The notes below the pieces were generated by a model. The model saw nothing but the letters and a program-made list of their open reading frames with translations. It searched no databases and had not been told where the DNA came from. Source: Bradyrhizobium sp. 132 (GTDB taxonomy: Bacteria; Pseudomonadota; Alphaproteobacteria; Rhizobiales; Xanthobacteraceae). Taken from it: a stretch of 64,000 nt of DNA. Every line of letters begins with the position of its first letter. Positions within the stretch are counted from its first letter, which is position 1. Location: positions 186,001 to 250,000 of the forward strand of contig NZ_JADPKY010000126.1 of NCBI RefSeq assembly GCF_023074185.1, read 5' to 3'. Both the position numbers and the translations under genes were made by a program. Of the stretch, positions 50,347 to 58,622 are shown piece after piece.

Positions 50347-50728
50347 GCCACTTCCCCGTCCAAACGCCTTTTCAACAGGCACGGTTCGTGCCGGTTCATC
50401 CGACGGAACAACGATCTGCACAGATATTGAACCGTTTGCCTATTTCGTAGTCTTCGGTATTTTGTGCCGGTCGGCGCCACCTATCAGGGCTGCACGTTAA
50501 AAGGCTGATAACGCTCCAATAATCAGGGCATTTGCAACTTGGCATAGACCCTGCTTTCGCGGAAGCCGCTTCGGTTCGTCGTGCTCACTGGCATTTATCA
50601 TGGTGCGGCCGGCCGTTGTTGCCGGACTGGTCAGGTTATTCCGGCATAGCGAAGACAAGATCGTGCGTTAAGAAAAGCGCATCCTGACGAAGACGTTGCT
50701 ATTTGATCGACAGGCCGGGAGGCGCGCA
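50347..50728. other. 382-base divergent gap between nnr and glnB
   Basis: Contains the glnB sigma-54 promoter at 50541-50554 and the leader of glnB (about 160 bases). The stretch near 50440-50500 is AT-rich. No tRNA or small gene seen. I could not find a convincing NtrC site pair; TTGTGCCGGTCGGCGCCA at 50460-50477 has an imperfect dyad. Confidence 0.6.
50540..50557 (+). promoter_or_regulatory. sigma-54 (RpoN) promoter of glnB-glnA
   Basis: TTGGCAT-N5-CTGCTTT: the invariant GG (50541-50542) and GC (50553-50554) are exactly 10 bases apart, as sigma-54 requires. Transcription should start near 50565. Published work on Bradyrhizobium glnB describes an NtrC-dependent, sigma-54-type promoter here, in line with this motif. 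Confidence 0.75.
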
Positions 50729-51067
50729 GTGAAGAAAATCGAAGCCATCATCAAGCCATTCAAGCTCGACGAGGTGAAGGAAGCGCTTCAGGAAGTTGGC
50801 CTTCAGGGCATCACCGTCACGGAGGCCAAGGGCTTTGGCCGCCAGAAGGGCCACGCCGAGCTTTACCGCGGCGCAGAATATATCGTCGACTTCCTGCCCA
50901 AGGTGAAAATCGAGATCGTCATCGGCGACGATCTGGTTGAACGCGCCATCGACGCGATCCGCCGCGCCGCGCAAACCGGGCGCATCGGCGACGGCAAGAT
51001 CTTCGTCTCCAACATCGAAGAGGCGATCCGCATCCGAACCGGCGAATCCGGGCTGGACGCTATCTGA
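50729..51067 (+). CDS. glnB: nitrogen regulatory protein P-II
   Basis: Trimeric signal protein that reads 2-oxoglutarate, ATP and the glutamine pool and controls NtrB and adenylyltransferase. 112 residues from GTG 50729, which has GGGAGG upstream. The uridylylation site Tyr51 is present in the T-loop (RGAEYIVDF), as are the C-terminal signature GRIGDGKIFVSNIEEAIRIRTGE. The 3' side is followed by a hairpin and then glnA, so it is co-transcribed in part. Confidence 0.97.
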   Translation: MKKIEAIIKPFKLDEVKEALQEVGLQGITVTEAKGFGRQKGHAELYRGAEYIVDFLPKVKIEIVIGDDLVERAIDAIRRAAQTGRIGDGKIFVSNIEEAIRIRTGESGLDAI

Positions 51068-51111
51068 GCCGGGTGCTATCCCGCATTTTGGCGACACTCT
51101 GACAAGAAATA

Positions 51112-51137
51112 GGCTGCTTCGGCGGCCTCATTTTGTT
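51112..51137 (+). terminator. hairpin/attenuator between glnB and glnA
   Basis: Stem GGCTGC (51112-51117) with GCGGCC (51122-51127), TTCG loop, then TCATTTTGTTTG. It could terminate some transcripts and lower glnA expression relative to glnB, or pair with a separate glnA promoter. Confidence 0.5.
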
Positions 51138-51217
51138 TGTGCCTCGCGCGCCTCAAGAAGCGTGAACACGGTCGCTTGAAGTTTGGAAACCGACCCGCAG
51201 AGCCAAAAGGGGTATGC

Positions 51218-52627
51218 ATGAAGACCGCCAAAGACGTCCTGAAATCGATCAAGGACAACGACGTCAAATACGTCGACCTGCGCTTCACCGATCCGCGCGG
51301 CAAGTGGCAGCACGTCACGTTCGACATCAGCATGATCGATGAAGAAATTTTCGCCGAAGGAACGATGTTCGACGGCTCCTCGATCGCCGGCTGGAAGGCG
51401 ATCAACGAGTCCGACATGTGCCTGATGCCCGATCCGGTGACCGCGACGATCGATCCGTTCTTCGCCGAGACCACGATGGTCATTACCTGCGACGTGCTCG
51501 AGCCGACCACCGGCGAGCCCTACAACCGCGACCCCCGCGGCATCGCCAAGAAGGCGGAAGCCATGGTGAAGTCGATGGGCGTGGGCGACACCGTGTTCGT
51601 CGGCCCTGAAGCCGAGTTCTTCGTGTTCGACGACGTGCGCTTCTCCGCCAACCCCTACAACACCGGCTTCCGTCTCGACTCCTCGGAGCTGCCGACCAAT
51701 TCCGACACTGAATATGAAGGCGGCAATCTCGGCCACCGCGTCCGCACCAAGGGCGGCTACTTTCCGGTGCCGCCGCAGGATTCGGTGCAGGACATGCGCT
51801 CGGAGATGCTGGGCGCCATGGCCAAGATGGGCGTGAAGGTCGAAAAGCATCACCACGAGGTCGCTTCCGCCCAGCACGAGCTCGGCATGAAGTTCGACAC
51901 GCTGACGCTGATGGCCGACCACATGCAGATCTACAAATACTGCATCCACCAGGTCGCGCACATCTACGGCAAGACCGCCACCTTCATGCCGAAGCCGGTC
52001 TTCGGCGACAACGGCTCGGGCATGCACGTGCACCAGTCGATCTGGAAGGACGGCAAACCGGTGTTCGCCGGCAACAAATACGCCGACCTGTCGGAGACCT
52101 GCCTCCACTACATCGGCGGCATCATCAAGCACGCCAAGGCGATCAACGCCTTCACCAACCCGTCGACCAACTCCTACAAGCGTCTGGTCCCGGGCTATGA
52201 GGCCCCCGTGCTGCTCGCCTATTCCGCGCGCAACCGCTCGGCCTCCTGCCGCATCCCCTACACGGCGAACCCGAAGGCCAAGCGCGTCGAGGTGCGTTTC
52301 CCCGATCCGCTCGCCAATCCCTATCTCGGCTTCGCCGCGATGCTGATGGCCGGCCTCGACGGCATCAAGAACAAGATCGATCCGGGTCCGGCGATGGACA
52401 AGGACCTCTACGATCTGCCGAAGGAAGAGCTCAAGCAGATCCCGACGGTGTGCGGCAGCTTGCGCGAGGCGCTCGAAAACCTCGACAAGGACCGCGCCTT
52501 CCTCAAGGCCGGCGGCGTGTTCGACGACGACTTCATCGACGCCTATATCGAGCTGAAGATGACCGAGGTCGTCCGCTTCGAAATGACCCCGCATCCGGTC
52601 GAGTTCGAGATGTACTATTCGGGCTAA
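51218..52627 (+). CDS. glnA: glutamine synthetase type I
   Basis: Makes glutamine from glutamate and ammonia. 469 residues. Motifs: FDGSSIAGW (51-59), metal/ATP site NGSGMHVHQS (265-274) with KPVFGDNG, and glutamate-binding NRSASCRIP. Adenylylation site Tyr398 in MDKDLYDLP is present, so activity should be controlled by GlnE. ATG at 51218 is preceded by AAAAGGGG. 150 bases separate it from glnB. Confidence 0.97.
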   Translation: MKTAKDVLKSIKDNDVKYVDLRFTDPRGKWQHVTFDISMIDEEIFAEGTMFDGSSIAGWKAINESDMCLMPDPVTATIDPFFAETTMVITCDVLEPTTGEPYNRDPRGIAKKAEAMVKSMGVGDTVFVGPEAEFFVFDDVRFSANPYNTGFRLDSSELPTNSDTEYEGGNLGHRVRTKGGYFPVPPQDSVQDMRSEMLGAMAKMGVKVEKHHHEVASAQHELGMKFDTLTLMADHMQIYKYCIHQVAHIYGKTATFMPKPVFGDNGSGMHVHQSIWKDGKPVFAGNKYADLSETCLHYIGGIIKHAKAINAFTNPSTNSYKRLVPGYEAPVLLAYSARNRSASCRIPYTANPKAKRVEVRFPDPLANPYLGFAAMLMAGLDGIKNKIDPGPAMDKDLYDLPKEELKQIPTVCGSLREALENLDKDRAFLKAGGVFDDDFIDAYIELKMTEVVRFEMTPHPVEFEMYYSG

Positions 52628-52652
52628 CGGGCTCGAACCTTATGCGGCAAGC

Positions 52653-52684
52653 AAAAGGCGCCCCGCGAGGGCGCCTTTTCGTTT
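52653..52684 (+). terminator. glnA terminator
   Basis: Stem AAAAGGCGCCC (52653-52663) with GGGCGCCTTTT (52669-52679), loop CGCGA, then TCGTTT. It also faces the convergent slipin gene and could serve both. Confidence 0.88.
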
Positions 52685-52704
52685 GAGAGCGTAGGACCTT
52701 CCAG

Positions 52705-53463
52705 CTACGGGTTCTCGCGCCGCGGCATCAAATGATCGAGCAGGCCGATTGGCAGTGGAAACACGACGGTCGACGACCGCTCGCCCGCGATGTCGTGCAG
52801 AGCCGCGAAGTAACGCAGCTGCATCGCCTGCGGCTCCTGCGCGAGAATCCGGCCGGCCTCGACCAGCTTTTCGGCGGCCTGCTGTTCGCCCATCGCGTTG
52901 ATCACCTTGGCGCGCCGCAATCGTTCCGCCTCCGCCTGTTTGGCAATCGCACGCACCATGGTTTCGTTGAGATCGACGTCCTTGATCTCGATTCCGGTGA
53001 CCTTGATGCCCCAGACGTCGGTCTGCTTGTCCAGTATCTCCTGGATGTCGGCGTTCAACCTGTCGCGTTCGGCCAGCATCTCGTCGAGCTCGTGCTTGCC
53101 GAGCACCGATCGCAACGTGGTCTGGGCGAGCTGACTGGTCGCGGCCATGTAATCACCGACCTTGATGATGGCGCGCTCGGGGTCGACGATGCGGAAGTAG
53201 AGAACGGCATTGACCTTGACCGAGACGTTGTCGCGCGAAATCACATCCTGGGGCGGCACGACCTGCACCATTACCCTGAGGTCGACCTTGACCAGCTGCT
53301 GCACGATCGGAATGAGGATGATGAGGCCGGGCCCCTTCACCCCGGTGAAGCGCCCGAGCGTGAAGATAACGCCGCGTTCGTATTCCCTGAGGATGCGAAC
53401 GGCCTGGGTGAGAAACATGATGACGATCAGCGCAAGCACTGCGTAAATCGAATATTCAAACAT
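52705..53463 (-). CDS. slipin (SPFH/stomatin-like membrane protein)
   Basis: 252 residues. One N-terminal membrane segment (4-22), then the SPFH/band-7 domain (REYERGVIFTLGRFTGVKGPGLIILIP, about 26-52) with VKVNAVLYFRIVDPERAI, and a coiled-coil C-terminal region with repeated Ala/Glu and ending in a QLRYFAALHDIAG motif found in slipins. ATG overlaps the nfeD stop (TGATG). Slipin-NfeD pairs act in membrane microdomains; the protease partner is thought to cleave the slipin C-terminus. Confidence 0.92.
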   Translation of the reverse strand: MFEYSIYAVLALIVIMFLTQAVRILREYERGVIFTLGRFTGVKGPGLIILIPIVQQLVKVDLRVMVQVVPPQDVISRDNVSVKVNAVLYFRIVDPERAIIKVGDYMAATSQLAQTTLRSVLGKHELDEMLAERDRLNADIQEILDKQTDVWGIKVTGIEIKDVDLNETMVRAIAKQAEAERLRRAKVINAMGEQQAAEKLVEAGRILAQEPQAMQLRYFAALHDIAGERSSTVVFPLPIGLLDHLMPRRENP

Positions 53464-54842
53464 CAGAGTTGACCTCCCTCGCTCACAGCGCCCGGACGCC
53501 GGACCACCAGCGTCAGGTCGACGATATTGGCGACCTCGACCCTCTCGCCGGGCTTGAAGGTGTCAGTGCCGCGCGCTTGCCAGCGTTCGCCGTGCGTAAA
53601 GACGTGCCCCTCTTTCTCGTTCCAATCGAGGACCTCGGCGGCCAGGCCTCGCATCGCTTGCGCACCGACCCGTGGCGGACCGCGGCGAGCGCGCCGGAGC
53701 GCGCCGAGCACGACCAGAACGAAACCAGTGAACATCGCCGCGACGACGGCGATGACCGACCACGACAGCCGGTAGCCCGGCGCTTCGACCCTGACCAGCA
53801 TGATGGCACCCAGCACGAAGGCGACGACGCCTCCAAGGCCGATCACGACGGTCGGATTGAACGCCTCGATGGCAAGGAGCGCGATCCCGACCAGCATCAA
53901 GCCGAGGCCGGCATAATTGATCGGCAGCAAATTGAGGGCGTAGAGACCGAGCAGCAGGCAGATCGACCCGACCACTCCCGGAGCGACTGCACCGGGGGAC
54001 ATGAACTCGAAGATCAGGCCGTAGATGCCGACCATCAGGAGAATGAACGAGACGTTGGGATCGGTGATGACCGCCAGGAATCGGGAGATCCACCCGGGAT
54101 CGACGGCTTCGATGACGGCGTTCTGCGTTGCCAGGCGTTGCGTCTTGCCGCCCGCAACCTCGACGTCGCGACCATCGATTTGCCTGAGCAGGTCGGCCGG
54201 ATCGCGCGCGACAAGGTCGATGGCGTGCGCCTGCAACGCGCCGTTGGCGGACAGGGTGGCGGCCTCACGGACCGCCTTCTCGGCCCAATCGGCATTGCGG
54301 CCGCGCAGTTCGGCGAGGCTGCGGATAAAGGCGACGGCATCGTTCGTCACCTTCGCCGTCATCGCGTCTTTCGGTTCGTCCTTCTTGTCCTTGCCGTCCT
54401 TGTCGGGCGTGCCACTCGGCAGGCCTGGAAGCGGTCCGCCAATCTGCACCGGCGTCGCGGCACCGATATTGGTGCCTGGCGCCATCGCTGCGATATGGGT
54501 CGCATACAGGATATATGTCCCGGCGCTCGCCGCATGGGCGCCTGCCGGCGCGACGTAGCCGATCACAGGAACGGACGAGGCGAGCACATCCGCGATGATC
54601 TCGCGCATGCTGGAGTTGAGACCGCCGGGGGTGTTCATTCGAAGAATCACGATCTCGGCGCGTCGTTCGCCTGCCTTGACCAACGCCTCTTTCAGATAGC
54701 TTGCCGATGCCGGGCCAATGGCTCCCCCGATCGTGACAGTGATTGCAAGAGGACGATTCTCCTCCGCTGAGCCGGGAAGGAGATAAAAAAGACAAGCGAC
54801 GATGCCGATTGTCGCAACGAGGGCCGCCTTCATGGTCTGCAC
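53463..54842 (-). CDS. nfeD: NfeD-family membrane serine protease (ClpP class)
   Basis: About 459 residues. GTG at 54842 has GGGAG eight bases upstream; an ATG three codons later and a TTG further upstream are alternatives. A signal peptide ends near SAEE, then a ClpP-like Ser protease domain with MNTPGGLNSSMREI and the nucleophile Ser106 in ASAGTYI, a Lys/Asp/Gly-rich insert (DKDGKDKKDEPKD, about 172-184), a Lys later in the domain, then about four transmembrane helices and an OB-fold C-terminal domain. Next gene is a slipin with a TGATG overlap. Confidence 0.92.
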   Translation of the reverse strand: MQTMKAALVATIGIVACLFYLLPGSAEENRPLAITVTIGGAIGPASASYLKEALVKAGERRAEIVILRMNTPGGLNSSMREIIADVLASSVPVIGYVAPAGAHAASAGTYILYATHIAAMAPGTNIGAATPVQIGGPLPGLPSGTPDKDGKDKKDEPKDAMTAKVTNDAVAFIRSLAELRGRNADWAEKAVREAATLSANGALQAHAIDLVARDPADLLRQIDGRDVEVAGGKTQRLATQNAVIEAVDPGWISRFLAVITDPNVSFILLMVGIYGLIFEFMSPGAVAPGVVGSICLLLGLYALNLLPINYAGLGLMLVGIALLAIEAFNPTVVIGLGGVVAFVLGAIMLVRVEAPGYRLSWSVIAVVAAMFTGFVLVVLGALRRARRGPPRVGAQAMRGLAAEVLDWNEKEGHVFTHGERWQARGTDTFKPGERVEVANIVDLTLVVRRPGAVSEGGQL

Positions 54843-55084
54843 GGCAAGGGCTCCCTTGCCAAAGATATGGTGTTCCTCTCCCAAACCTCAATGTGGTGGC
54901 TTGTCGTCCGCGGTTGCGATTGTGCGATGCAATGGACGGGATCGAACTGCGGCAATCCGTGGCAGGCATGTGGAGCTCAGCAACGCGCTTCGACTTGAGA
55001 TGCAAATTGTCAGGATTTGCGTCGCTGCGCTCGCAACGATGGGGCGGAATGCGCTCGCGTTAGAGCTTCCGACACCGCGTTCAA

Positions 55085-55858
55085 CTACGCCGCCGCGCGC
55101 TGGCGTTCGACTATGGCTTCGCCAAACGCCTCGAACAGTTTTCGGTTGATCGGATTGCACTGCGGGTCGTATTCGGCGTGCCATTGCACCCCGAGCGCAA
55201 AGGTCGGCGCTTCCGCGATGCGAATGGCCTCGATGGTGCCGTCCTCGGCGATACCCTCGATCAGCACGCGTTTGCCGGGATCGAGGATGCCCTGGCCGTG
55301 CAGCGAATTGACCCTGATCTTCTCGCAGCCGAGCAGCGTTGCGAACGCGCCTCCGGGCGTCAGATCGACGTCGTGACGGTCGGCGAACACGACGGTCGGA
55401 TCGGGATGGATCTCGCCGTTTTCGAGCCTCGGCATGCGGTGGTTCATGCGGCCCGGGATTTCGCGGATCTCGGGGTGCAGCGAGCCGCCGAAGGCGACGT
55501 TCATCTCCTGCAGGCCCCGGCAAATGCCGAACAGCGGGATGCCGCGGGACACACAGGCGATGGACAGCGCCAGCGCCACCTCATCACGGTGAATGTCGTA
55601 GGGCTCGTGCCGTTCACACGGATCGACATTGAAGCGGGTCGGATGGACGTTAGCCCGGGCGCCGGTGAGCACGATCCCGTCGACCACATCGAGCAGCGCG
55701 CCGAGATCGGTGATGTCGGGTGCTCCCGCAAACATCACCGGCAAGCCGCCGGAAACCTCGGCCACCGCACGCAAATTGCGTTCGCCGACCATCTGGACCT
55801 GAAATCGATTTTCGACGCGATGGGCGTTCCCGATCACGCCGACGACCGGCTTTCTCAT
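55085..55858 (-). CDS. class I glutamine amidotransferase (peptidase C26, gamma-glutamyl-hydrolase type)
   Basis: 257 residues. The nucleophile Cys is in PLFGICRGLQEMN (about 115-127), the His is in LGVQWHAEY, and the acidic third residue is near it. Similar to PuuD, which hydrolyses gamma-glutamyl-GABA in putrescine breakdown, but no other polyamine genes are near. Starts MRKPVVGVIGNAHRVEN, typical of the group. The 200 bases between it and nfeD contain only a decayed repeat. Confidence 0.85.
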   Translation of the reverse strand: MRKPVVGVIGNAHRVENRFQVQMVGERNLRAVAEVSGGLPVMFAGAPDITDLGALLDVVDGIVLTGARANVHPTRFNVDPCERHEPYDIHRDEVALALSIACVSRGIPLFGICRGLQEMNVAFGGSLHPEIREIPGRMNHRMPRLENGEIHPDPTVVFADRHDVDLTPGGAFATLLGCEKIRVNSLHGQGILDPGKRVLIEGIAEDGTIEAIRIAEAPTFALGVQWHAEYDPQCNPINRKLFEAFGEAIVERQRAAA

Positions 55859-55948
55859 CTCCCGTTCCGACCTCTCCAGTAAGAAGATTCTCCAAACATG
55901 CCCTTGGGGTGGAACAAATTCAACAGAAGGCTTCGCGGGACGGCAATG

Positions 55949-56653
55949 CTATTTTCGCGCAAATGCCTCCCGGGCCTCGATCTCGCCGCCGACGGGCAGG
56001 CCGGCGGCCTTCCCTGCGGTGGCCGCCGCCTCGCCCTGTGCAGCCAGCCAGGGCAGTTTTGCCTCGATTCCGCGCGTCACGGGCTCCCCGAGCACGCCCC
56101 CGAAATCCATCGGCCAGAATCCGTTGGGCACCACCTCGGCGGTGAGGCCGCGGATCGAGTAGCCGTCGCCCAGCACCGCCTCCGCACGGTCGGCGGCAAC
56201 AAGGCGCGCGGTATTTGGCTCCATGGGATCGCCAAAGCTCACGAGCACGGGAATGAGGTCGCCCTGCACCGGAACGGTGCCGGTCTGCCGGTTGATATCG
56301 CTAAACGAGACGCGGTTGCCGCGCGCGGCGCCATAGGCGCGGAGCGCGACGTAGTTGATGTCATCGAGGTCGAGCTTGCCGCCCTGCTGATGCGCCAGCA
56401 ATGCCACCAGGTTCTTGCCCCGACCGAGGTCGGCGAAGACCGCCTCCCCGCGCATCGTAGTGTGGCCGCCGCGGTTATAGTTGCGGTCGGGCACGACGGC
56501 CAGAATGCCGGATGCGGTCTTGATCCCGTCAGGCGTCATCATCTCGACCGTGAGGCGAAATTTGTGCCCGGGCCGGTTGATCCGGATCTGATCGCCGATC
56601 ACGAGCACGGCCAAAAGCCCGAGCAGACCGGCCCATTTGCTGATGAAACTCAA
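55949..56653 (-). CDS. hypothetical protein with N-terminal membrane anchor, 234 aa
   Basis: One hydrophobic segment at 7-23, then an exported or soluble region with several beta-rich stretches (LTVEMMTPDGIKTASGILAV, about 34-53). Not recognised. No catalytic motif identified. Divergent from the AI-2E family permease (136 bases between starts). A lysine-poor, Ala/Glu-rich tail ends the protein. Confidence 0.65.
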   Translation of the reverse strand: MSFISKWAGLLGLLAVLVIGDQIRINRPGHKFRLTVEMMTPDGIKTASGILAVVPDRNYNRGGHTTMRGEAVFADLGRGKNLVALLAHQQGGKLDLDDINYVALRAYGAARGNRVSFSDINRQTGTVPVQGDLIPVLVSFGDPMEPNTARLVAADRAEAVLGDGYSIRGLTAEVVPNGFWPMDFGGVLGEPVTRGIEAKLPWLAAQGEAAATAGKAAGLPVGGEIEAREAFARK

Positions 56654-56789
56654 GCGTCCTCCACCTGTTCATTCCTCATCGCTCTGCGCCGTTCGCGCGG
56701 CAGCGTCAAACCAGCGCGTTGCCCGGTCTTGATCGGAAGCGCGTTTGCCGAAAGAGTGCTCCGCCCGCCGCTCTCGAAAAGGACCCGAA

Positions 56790-57923
56790 GTGACCATTCC
56801 CAGAGATGAACGGCCCCGGACCCGCAACGATCTGGCCTGGTCGATCTCGGTCGGGGGCATCGGCATCGTGCTGTTCGCGGCAATGCTGGTGTTCAGCTGG
56901 TATTTTGCCACCACCCTGCTCCTGATCTTCACCGGCATGCTGCTCGGCGTTGGCCTCAACGCGCTGACCAACGCGCTTGGGCGGCGCGTTCACCTGCCCC
57001 ATGCGGTCCGGCTCGCGATCGTCTGCACCGCGCTGGCCGTAATGCTCGCGGGCGTCGGCTATCTCGGCGGCGCTACCATCGCCGATCAGGCTTCGGTGCT
57101 GAGCAAGACCATCAAGTCGCAGATCACGAACGTAAAGTCCTTCCTCGACAACCACGGCATCGACACCAGCGTGTTTGATCTCGGCAATGCCGGACCCGCC
57201 GCCCCCACCGACGCCGGCTCGACGCCCGCCCCCAGTTCCGCCCCGCATGGATTGCCGAGCGGTGCCGGCGCGCTCGCCTCGAGCGGCGGGGCGATCGTCA
57301 GCCAGACCTTCAAGCTGCTGCTCGGCACGATCAGCGCCGTCGGCAACATCTTCATCGTGCTGTTTCTTGGGCTCGCCTTCGCCGCCCAGCCCAGCGTCTA
57401 TCACGATGGCTTGTTATTTCTTGCACCGGCGAAGCATCGCACTCGCGTGGCCTTGATCATCGACCGCATCGGCGAGACGCTGGAGCGCTGGCTGATCGCG
57501 CAGATCGTCGTGATGCTTGCGGTCGGGGTCGTGACCTGGATCGGGCTTGCCGTCATCGGCATTCCCGGCTCGTTCATCCTGGGAATCCAGGCGGGCCTGC
57601 TCGCCTTCATCCCGACCGTCGGCGCCATCATTGCCGGCGTCGTCGTGGTGCTGGCGAGCCTCGCCTCGGGCTGGATCCCGGCGCTGTCGGCCTTCATCCT
57701 CTTCCTGGGCGTGCACGCCATGGAGAGCTATTTGCTGACGCCGATCCTTCAGCGCCAGGCACTGGACATCCCGCCGGCCACGCTATTCGCGTTCCAGATC
57801 CTGCTCGGCGTCGTGTTCGGAATCTGGGGCCTGGCGCTGGCGTTGCCACTGGTCGCCATCGCCAAGGTCATGATCGACCATTTCAAAGCGTATGAGGCGC
57901 CGCCTTTGGCGGAGGCGGCCTGA
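56790..57923 (+). CDS. AI-2E family transporter (PerM/YdiK type)
   Basis: 377 residues from GTG 56790 (AAGGA six bases upstream). About 7-8 transmembrane segments: 18-50, 65-88, then a large hydrophilic loop (about 90-155) with a Pro/Ala/Ser-rich stretch, then a C-terminal block of helices with PGSFILGIQAGLLAFIPTVGAI. Family members have been proposed to export AI-2 or act as sodium/proton antiporters; substrate here unknown. Confidence 0.88.
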   Translation: MTIPRDERPRTRNDLAWSISVGGIGIVLFAAMLVFSWYFATTLLLIFTGMLLGVGLNALTNALGRRVHLPHAVRLAIVCTALAVMLAGVGYLGGATIADQASVLSKTIKSQITNVKSFLDNHGIDTSVFDLGNAGPAAPTDAGSTPAPSSAPHGLPSGAGALASSGGAIVSQTFKLLLGTISAVGNIFIVLFLGLAFAAQPSVYHDGLLFLAPAKHRTRVALIIDRIGETLERWLIAQIVVMLAVGVVTWIGLAVIGIPGSFILGIQAGLLAFIPTVGAIIAGVVVVLASLASGWIPALSAFILFLGVHAMESYLLTPILQRQALDIPPATLFAFQILLGVVFGIWGLALALPLVAIAKVMIDHFKAYEAPPLAEAA

Positions 57924-57929
57924 CCGGCA

Positions 57930-58226
57930 TCAGGTTGTGAGCACGGTCGCGGTGTGCTCGACCTCCGGGGGCGACGCAAAATACTGGCCGACGAGGCCGC
58001 GCCATTCGGTGAAATTCTCCGAGCCGCGGAAGTCGACGGTGTGGCTTTCCAGCGTCTGCCATTTCACCATCAGCCGGTAACGCTGCGGCTTCTCGATCGA
58101 CTTGTGCAGCTCGAAACCATGAAAACCCTTGGAGCGGCCGAAAGCGGCCTTGGCCTTGGCGACGGCGGCCTCAAAGTCCTTCTCGCTGCCCGGCTTGACG
58201 TCGATTTGCGCGATCTCGGTGATCAT
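57930..58226 (-). CDS. antibiotic biosynthesis monooxygenase (ABM) domain protein
   Basis: 98 residues with an ABM fold: MITEIAQIDVKPGSEKDFEAA at the start and FHGFELHKSIEKPQRYRLMVKW. Such proteins include cofactor-free monooxygenases, haem-degrading enzymes and many with no known reaction; no haem ligand is obvious. Converges with the AI-2E gene, 6 bases between stops. Confidence 0.85.
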   Translation of the reverse strand: MITEIAQIDVKPGSEKDFEAAVAKAKAAFGRSKGFHGFELHKSIEKPQRYRLMVKWQTLESHTVDFRGSENFTEWRGLVGQYFASPPEVEHTATVLTT

Positions 58227-58276
58227 CTGTTTCCACCCATTTTTGTTCGATGGGCGTGTCTAGCGCAGACGGCGAC

Positions 58277-58302
58277 AAAGAAAAAGGCGCCGAAACGGCG
58301 CC
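58277..58302 (-). terminator. terminator after the 78-aa gene
   Basis: Stem GGCGCCG (58286-58292) with CGGCGCC (58296-58302), three-base loop, and on the minus strand a following run of T. Confidence 0.82.
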
Positions 58303-58328
58303 CTGCCCGGTCCAAAAATGCAGATCAC

Positions 58329-58565
58329 TCAGGCAAGCAGCAGAACGGTGCCCGCCACCATGAGCGCACAACCGGCGAACAGCGCGAGCGGCCAGTAGTT
58401 GCGGCCTTGCGCATAGCGTCCCTGGGCGCGGCGCTCGCTGATCAGCGCGCGCTCGTATTCATCCGCGGTAGAGAAGAGGCAGGCGAAACCGCCGCGTGCC
58501 GAGGCAGCTCGGGCTTCCAGCGACATCAGGGCAGTCTGCGGGTTCTGTCGACGGATCGATTCCAT
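58329..58565 (-). CDS. small protein with C-terminal membrane helix, 78 aa
   Basis: N-terminal half polar with several Arg/Ala (QNPQTALMSLEARAASARGG), then ALISERRAQGRYAQGRNYW, and a C-terminal hydrophobic segment (about 58-77) ending at the terminus: a tail-anchored arrangement. A terminator follows its stop. Function unknown. Confidence 0.65.
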   Translation of the reverse strand: MESIRRQNPQTALMSLEARAASARGGFACLFSTADEYERALISERRAQGRYAQGRNYWPLALFAGCALMVAGTVLLLA

Positions 58566-58622
58566 GACCGCAATGTTAGGGATCGAATGGTAAACAGGGG
58601 CTTACCGCAAGGCCTCCCTTGC

